This document shows positions 48,199 to 58,593 of a DNA stretch of 64,000 bases, piece after piece; position 1 is the first letter of the stretch, and every line of letters begins with the position of its first letter. Origin of the DNA: Pseudeuparius sepicola (taxonomy: Eukaryota > Arthropoda > Insecta > Coleoptera > Anthribidae); the NCBI GenBank assembly GCA_963920635.1, contig OY987298.1, positions 125,559,735 through 125,623,734 on the forward strand, in the 5' to 3' direction. The position numbers and the translations under genes were made by a program. The notes beneath the pieces were generated by a model. The model did not search any database, was not told the origin of the DNA, and worked only from the letters and a program-made list of their open reading frames with translations.

Positions 48199-48774
48199 CG
48201 GCACCGTCGCAATGATAATGGCCTGCCAGCTGGTGACGCGAAACGTAACTTCGTCATCACAGGGAGGTAGCTTTTTGTACTTGTTCACGTTTACTTGTCT
48301 GGCGATTTTCCTGTTTTAAAGAAAGTTTGGTGTGTTTATTTTGTGTTGGACTGTGTTTTTTTAGTAACATAGGACGTGAAGTTTTATTAATAAGGTGGTA
48401 AAACATCAGTGGCCTAGAATAAAGTGATTAAAATTTAATTTTAGGTTATAGGTTTTAGATTGTGTTATAGTTTCGGACTTATTTAAATCATGCCCTGGAC
48501 GTGTGCCGTTCCCAACTGCAAGGGAAACTACAAAGGCGGTCCTAAAGTGTCCGCTTTTTCTTCCCTAAAGACCCTCAAAAGAGATTTTGTTCCAGGGTTT
48601 TGGTTTGGACTGTTGGAGAGTGTTATACTTAAAAATTTTACATGACCCCCTTGAAATCAGGAAGTTTTATGGTTTTATTTATTCGAATTTAGTTGTACCT
48701 AGGCACGCAAATAATAAATAATGGAAATTTACGAAAATTTTTTTCTGCCGGGCCTTGTCATTGCGACGCTGCCG
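48199..48774 (+). mobile_element. P-like non-autonomous element with THAP start region
   Basis: The ends CGGCACCGTCGCAATGATAA and, on the other strand, CGGCAGCGTCGCAATGACAA are imperfect inverted repeats about 32 bp long. A clear 8-bp duplication was not found. It is 576 bp and a sister of 23335-23900. The THAP-like coding start (48490-48605) is the only trace of a transposase, and THAP is the DNA-binding domain of P-element transposase. Confidence 0.65.
48490..48605 (+). pseudogene. THAP zinc-finger fragment (P-element-type transposase N-terminus)
   Basis: From the ATG at 48490 the frame reads MPWTCAVPNCKGNYKGGPKV, then SAFSS. The C-x4-C spacing and the following basic and V-x-F-x-F-P-K-D pattern are the THAP start. 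The FFPKDPQ part is in another frame just after the valine, so there is one frameshift near 48555, and the frame dies within about 25 codons. The C-terminal C and H ligands and catalytic domain are missing. Confidence 0.7.
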
Positions 48775-49166
48775 GATAGAAGGCCTGCAGCCATCCACTC
48801 CCCTGCAACGTCACACTGTCAGGCGCATGCCAAACGTCTCGTTCACGCTCTCAGTTCTCAGTCGAGGCGTACCGAGGCACGCGGCTTTACGGCACGGTGT
48901 TCGTGCATATACAGCTACAAATCCTCATATTAAGTTATCCTTTCTTATATAGTGATTAGCGCAATTCAGGTATTCGGGCCGTATATCATTATTTAATTGA
49001 AAAAAAAAAAACAGGGGTAGTACGTAATTACAGATGTGTTACACTACTGGAAATTTGTCTCAAAATTCTGCAAAATCTGTCGTTGTTAACGGAAGGAAAA
49101 CTTATTGTTTTTGCGATGTATCCTATTATCAGTTAATTGTAAAATGGTTGGCTACACTGTCAAACA
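48775..49166. other. short GC-richer then A+T-rich interval
   Basis: 48780-48900 is GC-richer and includes CTCAGTCGAGG, an initiator-like word, but no TATA and no recognisable frame. The two overlapping open frames there are not supported as genes. Confidence 0.35.
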
Positions 49167-49168
49167 TA

Positions 49169-50420
49169 CAGTGTGTCTGGTTTTTCTGAAAATCTAAGTA
49201 GGCTGGGGGAACTAAACGGGGCAATTTTTTTTATAAATATGTCCCTGAAAGGTCATCATTTGCGAGGTATTGGTTTGGCATTGCCGCGAAATCCTGGCCT
49301 ACTGCGATTTTTTAAAGGGGTGCGTTTTTCGAAAAACCCTATTAGGCATATTTTTATTTAAAATCTGACACCACAGCGTCAATCAGGACACCCTAAAACC
49401 CCCACATACCAAATTTGAAGAAAAAATATGTAAGGTGTTCCATTCTGCAGGGTGTCAAAGTTGAGCAAAATAGGAATTTTAAAGGCATCTGGCGAGTCTA
49501 GTGTGCCATGGAATTGCTTCGAAACAGATGGATTATCAACAGGACCACTCACAATGTTGATATGCAAAGATTCAATACAAAAATATACAGGGTATTTTTC
49601 TCTGGACCAGCTCAAAATGCTGAATTTTTCCTACTTTGCTCGACTTTGACACCCTGCAGAATAGAACTCTCTGTATATTTTTTGTTCAAATTTGGTATGT
49701 GGGGATTTTAGTGTGTTCTTATTAACGCTGGGAATGTCAGATTTTAAATAAAAAATAACACAATAGTGCATTTAGGTATAGTTGAGCAAAAATTGAGTTT
49801 CATTTTAAAATAGTGAAATTGGTTATTTCACAAAAATACACATTTTTGTTAATTAATTAAGCCTGGCTTTTAATTGACACTCCGGGCGTCATTTGTTTTT
49901 GATTTAATAGCACTCTGGATCCATACAATGAATTTGAATTACATAATATTCACTTTTTAGAAGTTTGGCACCACACAGAAAAATAATACCCTGTATATTT
50001 TTGTATCGAATCTTTGCATATCAACATTGTGAGTGGTCCTGTTGATAATCCATCTGTTTCGAAGCAATTCCATGGCACACTAGACTCGCCAGATGCCTTT
50101 AAAATTCCTATTTTGCTCAACTTTGACACCCTGCAGAATGGAACACCCTACATATTTTTTCTTCAAATTTGGTATGTGGGGGTTTTGTCCTGATTAACGC
50201 TGTGGTGTCAGATTTTAAATAAAAATATGCCTAATAGGGTTTTTCGAAAAACGCACCCCTTTAAAAAATCGCAGTAGGCCAGGATTTCGCGGCAATGCCA
50301 AACCAATACCTCGCAAATGATGACCTTTCAGGGACATATTTATAAAAAAATTGCCCCGTTCAATTCCCCCAGCCTACTTAGATTTTCAGGGGTGTTAACA
50401 ACGAAAAACCAGACACACTG
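49169..50420. mobile_element. 1.25-kb TA-flanked fold-back MITE
   Basis: TA at 49167-49168 and 50421-50422 flank inverted ends CAGTGTGTCTGG, and the arms pair over several hundred bases each (GAAAATCTAAGTAGGCTGGG, GGTCATCATTTGCGAGGTAT, GTGCCATGGAATTGCTTCGA and their complements). The left arm has an extra internal partial duplication at 49570-49720. Non-coding. It lies 90 bp from the autonomous element at 50512. Confidence 0.8.
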
Positions 50421-50511
50421 TATATCTCGATAATTATCGAAAGATTCGAAATTATAGAATAATGGCGCAAAAGGCTGAGAGAAAACTAAATAAATTGGCG
50501 AGTATATTATA

Positions 50512-52454
50512 CAGTGTGACCCATTTGTTTTGGGGTCAGTCTGTAAAAAGTGTATCAATCGTGCGATTTGGCTGATTTTTTTTTTAAATTGTAGAGCTCG
50601 ATGAACTGCACATTTTGAACAAAAATTGCCTGGTTCGCATAAAATCCAAAGCCTACTATGACCGTTTTTATGAGCAAAATTTTAAGAAACCATATTAGCG
50701 TTTTTTTTTGAAAAAATCTGTGTGCGCCAATGGATTGAGCACCCCTCGAAATGGGTATGTACAAAATTTCATCAAAATATTTCAAGTAATAACGATTTTG
50801 TAGAAAAATTAAAAATGCAGCCAAGGTACGTCTTTATTTTCAAAAATTCAAAGTTGGCCATGGAAAATAATTGAATTGTAATAATACAACCTTATGCTTA
50901 TAAACACAAAACATAAAAACAATTAAAATTATAAAATTTTTGTAACTTCTACCAAGCCTCCATTTTCTACAATGCATTTGTCGTTCCTCTTGCGTACATT
51001 CAAAATTACATTTCGTATTTGCTGTGGAGTAATTTCCTCACAACTACGGTTTATCCTAGCTTGCAGTTCTTGTAAATTATGGGGTCTTGACTTATAAACA
51101 TTTTGCTTAAGTGTACCCCAAAGAAAAAAATCTAAAGGAGTTAAGTCCGGAGATCTCGGTGGCCACTCACAGAAAGGACTATTTCGCCCTATCCAACAGT
51201 TTTCAAAATTATTATCTAGCCAGTTTCTGATTAAACGAGCATTATGAATAGGACTGCCATCTAACTGTAACTTTAAATTTAAACGGTATCTTAATGGTAA
51301 CTCATCTAAAGCATTTCTAAATTCAATTTCTAGAAAATTCAAGAAGCCAGCCGCATTCAAATTCCCTTCAAAGAAAAATGGGCCAATTATTCTGTCGCGT
51401 AGTATTCCACACCAAACGTTAATTTTTTGTGAATATTGTCTCCTTGCATTTATTATAAACTCTGGATTTTCAGCTGACCAGTGACGGCAGTTTTGACTTG
51501 ATACTACACCATTTGTAGTAAACGTGGCTTCGTCGGTGAATAAAATTTCATTTAAAAAGTTGCCATTATGGAGATATTCACCTTGCAGCCAATAGCAAAA
51601 TTCTAATCTTCTCTCCTCATCTCCTGGTTCCAGGGTGTGCAAAAATTTTGGCTTAAACGGTTTTATTTTGTTTTGTCTCAAACATCTCCTTATTTATACT
51701 CTCTCTGGGTATATGAAGGTCTAAACTAGCCGTTCGAACACTATTTCGAGGATTGTCACTAAAGTATTGCAGAATTTGATTGTTATTTTCAACAAGTCCA
51801 CGGCGTCCATTTTGCCTAGTTTTTAATAAATTTTTAGAAATCGATCCAGTTTCATCAAAAATATTGTTTATACGTTGTACAGTACTTCGACTCACTGATC
51901 TACCTGGGTGTCTATTGTTAAATTCGGCCGCAGCTTCTGCTGCCGAGCGCTCGTTGTCGCCCACGGGTCGAACAATTTCTATTTTGTCTCTTATGCTTAA
52001 ATATTCCATAATTATGATAATTAATTGTATTGAGCACAAACAATTTCTGAACTCAATTTAGGCAGTTTGACACTTAATAAAAGTAAACAATTCAATTATT
52101 TTCCATGGCCAACTTTGAATTTTTGAAAATAAAGACGTACCTTGGCTGCATTTTTAATTTTTCTACAAAATCGTTATTACTTGAAATATTTTGATGAAAT
52201 TTTGTACATACCCATTTCGAGGGGTGCTCAATCCATTGGCGCACACAGATTTTTTCAAAAAAAAACGCTAATATGGTTTCTTAAAATTTTGCTCATAAAA
52301 ACGGTCATAGTAGGCTTTGGATTTTATGCGAACCAGGCAATTTTTGTTCAAAATGTGCAGTTCATCGAGCTCTACAATTTAAAAAAAAAATCAGCCAAAT
52401 CGCACGATTGATACACTTTTTACAGACTGACCCCAAAACAAATGGGTCACACTG
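50512..52454 (-). mobile_element. 1.94-kb Tc1/mariner-type transposon with long terminal inverted repeats
   Basis: TA at 50510-50511 and 52455-52456 flank inverted repeats of about 367 bp (50512-50879 and about 52088-52454) that start CAGTGTGACCCATTTG and appear essentially identical; even the spurious 89-residue open frames in the two arms are the same. The only gene is the minus-strand transposase. Such identity between arms suggests recent activity or gene conversion. Confidence 0.85.
50929..52010 (-). pseudogene. Tc1/mariner-type DDD transposase with one frameshift
   Basis: The start is ATG at 52010 (MEYLSIRDKIEIV). The N-terminal part resembles the same DUF4817-like binding domain as the protein at 14417: AAAEFNNRHPGR and STVQRINNIFDETGSI. 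The frame is lost near 51685-51700, between HIPRESI and the next frame's CLRQNKIKPFKP, needing removal of two bases or gain of one. The second frame runs to the stop at 50929 and holds the catalytic aspartates in LFTDEATF, QLDGSPIHNAR and SPDLTPLD, with 42 residues between the last two. No introns are seen, unlike element Y. The rest of the frame is open, so the defect is young or an assembly error. Confidence 0.8.
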
Positions 52455-52456
52455 TA

Positions 52457-54434
52457 TTTATTTCTATACGTACCTACTTTTAATCGCTAAAGCAATTTGC
52501 GTGTAAGTGTTTTTTATTTTCATTGAGTTTATTACGTTTGTTTCTACGTATTATCACTTCACTGCCGCCCCGCCTCATTATCATAATAATAATAATATAG
52601 ATGTTCATAATATTGCTTGTTTTCTTTTCCTTGCAATTTCATTACTTTATCTCACTAGAAGATAACCCACTTTTATATTTTTGTAATCTGCTGTAATCTG
52701 CTCTATAAAATGATAATGGAGTGATAGAGAAGCGATAATGAGTGCTGCATAAAGCCACCTTTAATACTTAGTTGTTGAATTTCATTGAGTTGGTTATGTT
52801 TATTACTACGAACTTAATTGTTTAGAATGATTTATTTTCTGAAGTGCGTAACATTTTTCGGTTTCTTATGGTATATGTGTTAATAAATAATCTGGAAAAT
52901 AAAAAATAATTGGCTCTAAAACTCCCCAAAATACCGCAACGCATAGAATATCTTAGTTAGAATCAGCTTGAGTGTGTGACGTCATCGATCGAGTCTGAAG
53001 GCCTTCTATCCCGTGTGCCTCGTCTTTAGACGCGTGTACCCAAAAATCACCCACATTATTTGGTGCAAAATTTATGAAATAATACTGTTTGTAATAAACA
53101 TGATACACGTTTTAAAATTATAAACACGCTCCTTTCCGAGGTTCTTGATTCAAAGGTTTCTAATAAATTATGGTGTCAAATTAATACGGCAGGTTATGTG
53201 TAGGTTTGCTATATCATTCGGATTTCTGATAATTATTATTCTTTATTTAACCAAGACTGTCAGGTATAGACTTTTGGCCGTTCACTACTATCCGTTCACT
53301 TTGTTCTGGCCTTACTTAATTCAGGAATTAGGAAATTTTTATTCCAGCATTATTTTTCGAGGATTTAAATTAATTTTGTCTAATAATCTCGGGCTGGATC
53401 CATTATAATCTGCGTTATAACGCCGACCGCTTAGGAAATTGCTGCGGAAGGTTTGACGTAGCTGGCCCGTCAAACGGGCAGACCGCGGCATTTTCAGTGT
53501 CTGAAAGGGGATCCCGAATTGATCGCCTGATTTTAATTGGCCGGCATGCTAAGCTTGACGCGCTTAATTAATATAATTGGTAGATGGAACAGGCCACCAT
53601 AAAATTGGCGCTTCCGATGGATTCGATTCTCATTTTGAAATATTTCAAGCATTTTAGTATAAGTTAGGTAAGACAAGTAATAAAAACTTAGAATCTTTCC
53701 AATAAATTATGCCCTGATTAAATCTAACTAATCTTTTGATGAGAATTTAGTTATGCTGTCAGCTGATGGATATTTCATATTAAAAATAGGTTATGATTTC
53801 TTGTTTTTCTTTTTGTAAAGTGTTCGGCATTTTCGGAAACTATTATGACGCAGAAATTCGCCTCGACTAAAATGCTAGATACTGGTAATGTAATTTGGTG
53901 GTTCTACATCCACCGTTTAGCATTTTATTTCGAAATTGATCTAGAGGAAACTCCCCTATGTGAAGGCGGGCGTCAGCTGTCCATGTCATCGCCTTTTTGA
54001 TGCATCAAAAACCTAACGGTTTTTTCTATTTTGTTTATCATATAACAAGTGTTTCAAACTCGACGCCCACAGTAATTATTGTTATAGAAAAAAAAAGGAA
54101 AAATACTTTTCTTGTGAGAAGGTCCTAATACGAAGGTTTTGATAAAAAGGATTCCAAACAATAATTGGGAATGCGATGCCTGGCACCACCACGCGAGTCA
54201 ATTCTTTTCAACGATATATAGGAATAGATTCATTACTTTGGTAATGTATATATTCCTATATATCGTTGCCTTTGGGCAACTTGTTTTGTTTCATGATTTT
54301 AAAACGATGTTATTGTTGGCACATTCAAGGTTTCCAGTTTTTTATACGATTTAGGTTATTTTGTAAACAAAAGTATCTCAAAGCATATATACGACATACG
54401 AGTGTATGAAAAAACTATTTATTATGCATTACCA
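52457..54434. other. region without recognisable genes
   Basis: A short ATA-rich run lies at 52582-52600. 53400-53620 is GC-richer with no repeat structure, possibly unique host DNA. A hairpin lies at 54209-54267 (described separately). Confidence 0.4.
54209..54267. repeat. hairpin
   Basis: CAACGATATATAGGAATA and TATTCCTATATATCGTTG are perfect reverse complements with a loop of about 23 bp; inner bases (CATTAC/GTAATG) pair as well. Confidence 0.75.
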
Positions 54435-54855
54435 AAATAGGAAAGACCGATATTTTCTAAAATTTATTTGTGGCGCAAACAGATCTATTTAATTTTTAAT
54501 TGGGTTTTTCGCCACCAAACTGATTGAAAGACAACTTTTTCAAGTTGCCTCGAAAATTAATAAATTCTTAACACTAAATGAACGAAACTTTAAACGTGTA
54601 ACTCAAAAAATAACTTCAACAAATTTGTTTTCTGAGCTAATATTTTACTGAATTCCACTGAATAGTTCCAAACCAATTCTAAGAGAAGAAGTAGGAAATA
54701 GACGACAAATTAAAGAATCTGCATTTATTCTAGGAAATACGGGCAACTGTGTTGCTGAATGTTCAGTGGAATTCAGTAAAATATTATTGCCACTTATTCA
54801 AAGAGAAGTTAGTATAGATAATTAGATAAAACACAGGGTACAATATCAGGCAGGT
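54435..54855 (-). mobile_element. very short Penelope-like copy with inverted 5' piece
   Basis: On the minus strand 54660 to about 54435 matches the 3' end of the element at 25906-27852, with an internal deletion joining the ORF end (after TTCAGTAAAATATTA) to GCTCAGAAAACAAATTTG. The rest (54667-54855) is the ORF end and stop region in plus orientation. So again a 3' end is joined to an inverted fragment of itself. Right edge at CAGGCAGGTG. No clear target duplication was found. Confidence 0.75.
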
Positions 54856-54858
54856 GAG

Positions 54859-54930
54859 GAGAATAGAAGCATTTGTTTTTATTTGACAGTTATCAAACTG
54901 TCAAATAAAAACAATTGCTTCTATTCTCTC
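54859..54930. repeat. hairpin abutting the Penelope fragment
   Basis: GAGAATAGAAGCATTTG and TATTTGACAGTT pair with the downstream AACTGTCAAATA and GCTTCTATTCTC. Arms are about 33 bp with a loop of only a few bases. Confidence 0.75.
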
Positions 54931-55667
54931 CATGGCCTACTCATTAATACCGATTAATGTGAAATTAAACTTAAAGGTAATAATTATTTGTTCCATAAAA
55001 GTCAAGAATTTTGCTTAGATACGTAAAATAGTTTGATGATATTTTAATTTATTATTATTTTGGCATCAATTTAGAACTGAAAAACGTAATGTAACTAAAT
55101 TTATACCCCAAATGCTAGACGGTACACCAACTTTGCAACAAACATAACAGAATTTTAAAGCGTAAATATCATTTTCTTTTGAAAAATACCTATTCTTATC
55201 GGTAATTAGTCATAAAAATTAATAGAATGATAAAGCTAGTGATATAAAATAGTTTTTATGAAGTTTCGAGTATTTAAAATTAAAATAAAATATAAAAATA
55301 AAACGTTATTAAAAAAATTTCCCCCCTATGGTGCGAACTTTTTGGAGGACACTGTATAGTTGATTCTTTTAGCCCCTTATTTATTATTTCGTTTACGAAA
55401 TACAAGCAATAGTAAGTGCTACTTTTACTATAAAAAATATCCGGTAACTGAACAGCCAATACATTTTTTAAATTTACTAGATCCGCCTGCGAACAAAAAA
55501 TTTCTTTTGACCGCTGCGCCATCCACAATTTGCAATAGAAAAAATCAATTTGAGCTGACAAGTAATATCTTCGACGTGCTCCATTAGCCTTTTTTTACGG
55601 AACTAAAATATCTCATTTCGTTGCTTTCACCCTATATAGTGAGAATATAGTGATAATAATTCGTACC
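54931..55667. other. unassigned A+T-rich DNA with one repeat fragment
   Basis: 55547-55620 is similar to 33157-33230. GAGGACACTGTATAG near 55345 looks like a lone transposon end. No gene is seen. Confidence 0.4.
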
Positions 55668-56037
55668 ATCGAGGGCGGCTTGTGATTTTTAAAAGCGGGA
55701 GGGGGAGTGCAAAATTTTAAAAATATATAATTTTTTTCCTCTTAACAATAAATATAAATAAAATACCACATAATATTCATTAATTGTATATTAAACACAA
55801 GAAAATGTAGAAAATATAATAATATTGTATATATAATTTTAATATTTTTATTTTTGAACAAGTATTCAAAAGTTATTGAAGTCTATTCACCTTCACATCA
55901 TAATGAAATGGGCCGCAGGTGAAATTTGCTAGAAATTTCAAGGGCAAGTACCTAGTTTAAATGATGCGTAGGAAATTCAAAATTCTTTGGATTTACCAGA
56001 AAATGCGGTGGACCGTGTTCCCCAACGAGCCGCCTTC
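55668..56037. mobile_element. probable non-autonomous hAT remnant
   Basis: CGAGGGCGGCTTGTG on the left and CGAAGGCGGCTCGTTGGG (opposite strand) on the right resemble common hAT ends of the GGGCGGCT type. Flanks CGTACCAT and GTAACCAT match imperfectly, consistent with an old 8-bp duplication. Interior A+T-rich and non-coding. Confidence 0.5.
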
Positions 56038-56894
56038 GGTAACCATCACAACTAAAAATCAAGGGTATCGCAAAAGCAATCAAGATATTTGTACGGGGGA
56101 AGGATAGCAATTACTATTATTATTTCGTTAACTTTTTGCGGCGACGGCCTACTCATGATATTCTAACTGGAACAAGATTAATACAAAAATAATTAATAGA
56201 TTCCAGAAAATAAAATATTTTATTCGTATATGGTTGAACTATATATTTTTATAATTAGTAAAGGTATAGTTTACTTGGATTTATTTCCCGAATAACCAAT
56301 CATAATTGCTGTAAATTTACTATTACGCTTTTATAAAACGCGCGGCGAAAGAGTGCGTCTGCGGTGACGAAAGTAAAGGGGTGGAGATCCGCCCATGGGC
56401 AGAACTGCGCCGAAGGAAGCATAGGCGTGCGGAAAGATTACTTTTTGTCAAAGTAAATAAATTTTTATTTTACTTATACTTTCATATGAGGAAATAATTG
56501 ATAGAAAAATGTAATATGAGATTATGCTTGGCTATGTATTGTACACCCTGAACGACTCATGATCTCCAAAATACTACCAAGTTTTCAAAACTATAAATTT
56601 CGAGGCTTACGCCTGAGGATAATCATTCCTCTTCCCAAGGTCGCTTGGTTCTGCATTGCGTTGTCAGGGCCAGCCAATAGCAACAAAGCGGACGCAGTCT
56701 TTCCGTGCGACTTCTGTATAGTTACTTCGTTCCGTCTTGGTATATATGAATTAAAAATTAAAAATGTGTATAACACCAAGCCAATAAAATTCGTCAATGA
56801 ACTTATCTCGAACTTTTTCTCTATTCTCCATAATTTTTGAGTCAAATAGGGAACCAAAAATACTGGAGTCCTTGTTTGTACTACGAAAAGCCAT
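56038..56894. other. unassigned DNA
   Basis: A GC-richer patch lies at 56335-56430. The antiparallel frames at 56559-56857 have no recognisable domain. Confidence 0.35.
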
Positions 56895-57238
56895 GCATTT
56901 TCAGTGGTAATATAACAAGTGGTGTGCCTATTATCGATAATACCTTTAGATAGTTTTACGAATTATAATCCCAAAGCTGAAAATACCACGACTGTGCAGC
57001 AGGAGTGATATTTTCTTAGCATTGGGATTATAATGAGTGATAAATTAATGAAAGGTATTATCTATACCACGAGTTGTATTTAAAAAGAGAATTTAACAAC
57101 TGCAAATAGTTTAATAATTATTCAGTATGTATGTAGCCAAAATTTAACAACCCAACTTCTTAGGAATAAATTAACTAAAATAATTATAAATTCTTCCCCT
57201 CTTCGAAGATGTAATTTAAAAAATAAAAATAAAAAAGT

Positions 57239-57345
57239 AGCCACAACCTGGATTTGAACCCGGGACCTTTAGCACAGACAATATACTACGAATATATTTT
57301 CTGTGCCTCTAGTACGTAAAGCCAGAATCATGGCCCTAGCCCATT
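57239..57345 (-). pseudogene. tRNA-Pro-like sequence with a hairpin insertion
   Basis: On the minus strand GGGCCATGATTCTGGCTTTA begins the tRNA-like part and GGTCCCGGGTTCAAATCC forms a near-perfect T arm followed by a T-rich tract. Between anticodon and T arms, 57273-57305 is an imperfect hairpin (CACAGA...TCTGTG) flanked by CTAGAG and CTAAAG, possibly a 6-bp target duplication with one change. With the insertion this cannot be a working tRNA. Confidence 0.65.
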
Positions 57346-57385
57346 AAGGTCAGATGAATGTTTTACTTAACTAGCCGTATACATA

Positions 57386-57888
57386 CAGTGACCGGCAGAA
57401 AGTTGGACACAAATGGAAAACTTATTTATTATTAATTAATAATTATTAATTAATAATTAATTTTATTCTTGATAAAAGTTGGTGCATCATTTCAAACTCA
57501 AAACGCACATATCAAAATTTAAATATCACTTTTTGGATACAAGGTAGATTCAAAAATGTCAAAATAACTCAAGAGTAAAGTACCTTTATTTTTTAAAATG
57601 CGGTAAAATGTTACTTACAAAAGTTGTTTGGAACCAAAGGTGCATATCAGATTTAAATTCACAGCCACCTGGTGAAAAAAAAAGAAATTAAACTTTTTTG
57701 TATTTTTTTCGACCACCCTGTGTATTACAAAAAAAAACAAAACACCGCAAACGCAACTTATCATCGGATAACACATGAATTTGCTACTAAACTTTAATTT
57801 TGTTCGATTAGCAGCTACAAATTTAAATTAATCGAAATCAGGGTTTAAAAATATTAAATTTTTGTGTCCAACTTTCTGCCGGTCCCTA
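57386..57888. mobile_element. 503-bp TA-flanked MITE, CAGTGACCGG family
   Basis: The ends CAGTGACCGGCAGAAAGTTG, continuing GACACAAA, are inverted at 57888 with two changes in the last bases (CCGGTCCCTA); TA lies outside on both sides. Truncated relative at 20316-20603. It is inserted in repeat copy B. Non-coding. Confidence 0.85.
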
Positions 57889-58206
57889 TATAGGTAAGTT
57901 TAATTACTATGCTTAAAAGTTAAAGTCCATTTGACAGCTGTAATTTAGGTTGAGCTTTCAGTTCTGAATATTATGTTTTTTGTGCTAATAGATATTCATA
58001 TCTTCTAGTCCTAAGTATATTAAATTTGGTAATGTATGTGAAGAAGTTATCGGGTTATAAGTTTTAGCTGCCACAATATTGGTTTAGCGTAACTATGACT
58101 TAACAAAGAGAAAATACGACAAGTCTTATTATCGCTGAAATCATCACCTGATTGGTTAATGTTTCAAAAATCATGTCATTTCATTGGTTCATATTGGCAG
58201 GCGTTT

Positions 58207-58591
58207 TTCGCTATGGGGCGCTGGCGGTGGGGAGTGATGCTTAGGAGCGCTGGTTTCAGAGAGAGCGTTCGCGCCTCTCCTAGCGCCCCGGGTTGGTACG
58301 CCACATTTTCTCGCTTCTCTGTTGGCCGCTGCCGGAAATATAATAAAAGTAATAGCGTACAAGAGAGAAATCAATTTTGTTTCATTGGGAAGAAATAGGC
58401 CTCAACATTAATCGAACGCAGACAAACATCCGCACGGGGGAAGAAAAATGAATTATCCACAGAACAAAATCAATTATCTCGATAGATGCCAAAAGATCCA
58501 CGATAAATTGAGTCTTGAAAATGTTATTAATAGAAGAGATTTCGTACAAGATATTTAGGTGTAATTTTTGTAGTAGGATTAAATAAATTTA
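58207..58591. other. GC-rich then A+T-rich interval
   Basis: 58207-58330 is GC-rich with GAGCGCT/AGCGCC words in both orientations (GGGCGCTGG, AGGAGCGCTGG, CTAGCGCCCC), giving weak palindromic structure. No gene is seen. Confidence 0.4.
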
Positions 58592-58593
58592 TA

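Larger units (their letters stand above)
56895..58206 (-). repeat. dispersed 1.1-kb repeat, copy B, interrupted by a MITE
   Basis: Reverse-complement relative of 1085-2185, including the tRNA-Pro-like core. It is split by the MITE at 57386-57888 and carries a 33-34-bp hairpin insertion inside the tRNA-like part. It lacks the roughly 400-bp insert present in copy A. Confidence 0.7.

Noticed and set aside
50555..50824. 89-residue frame repeated at 52142-52411
   Set aside because: It is the terminal inverted repeat read in the same arm direction; identity comes from the TIR and there is no domain.
51780..52061. Plus-strand frame of 93 residues over the transposase N-terminus
   Set aside because: Antisense shadow of the minus-strand transposase.
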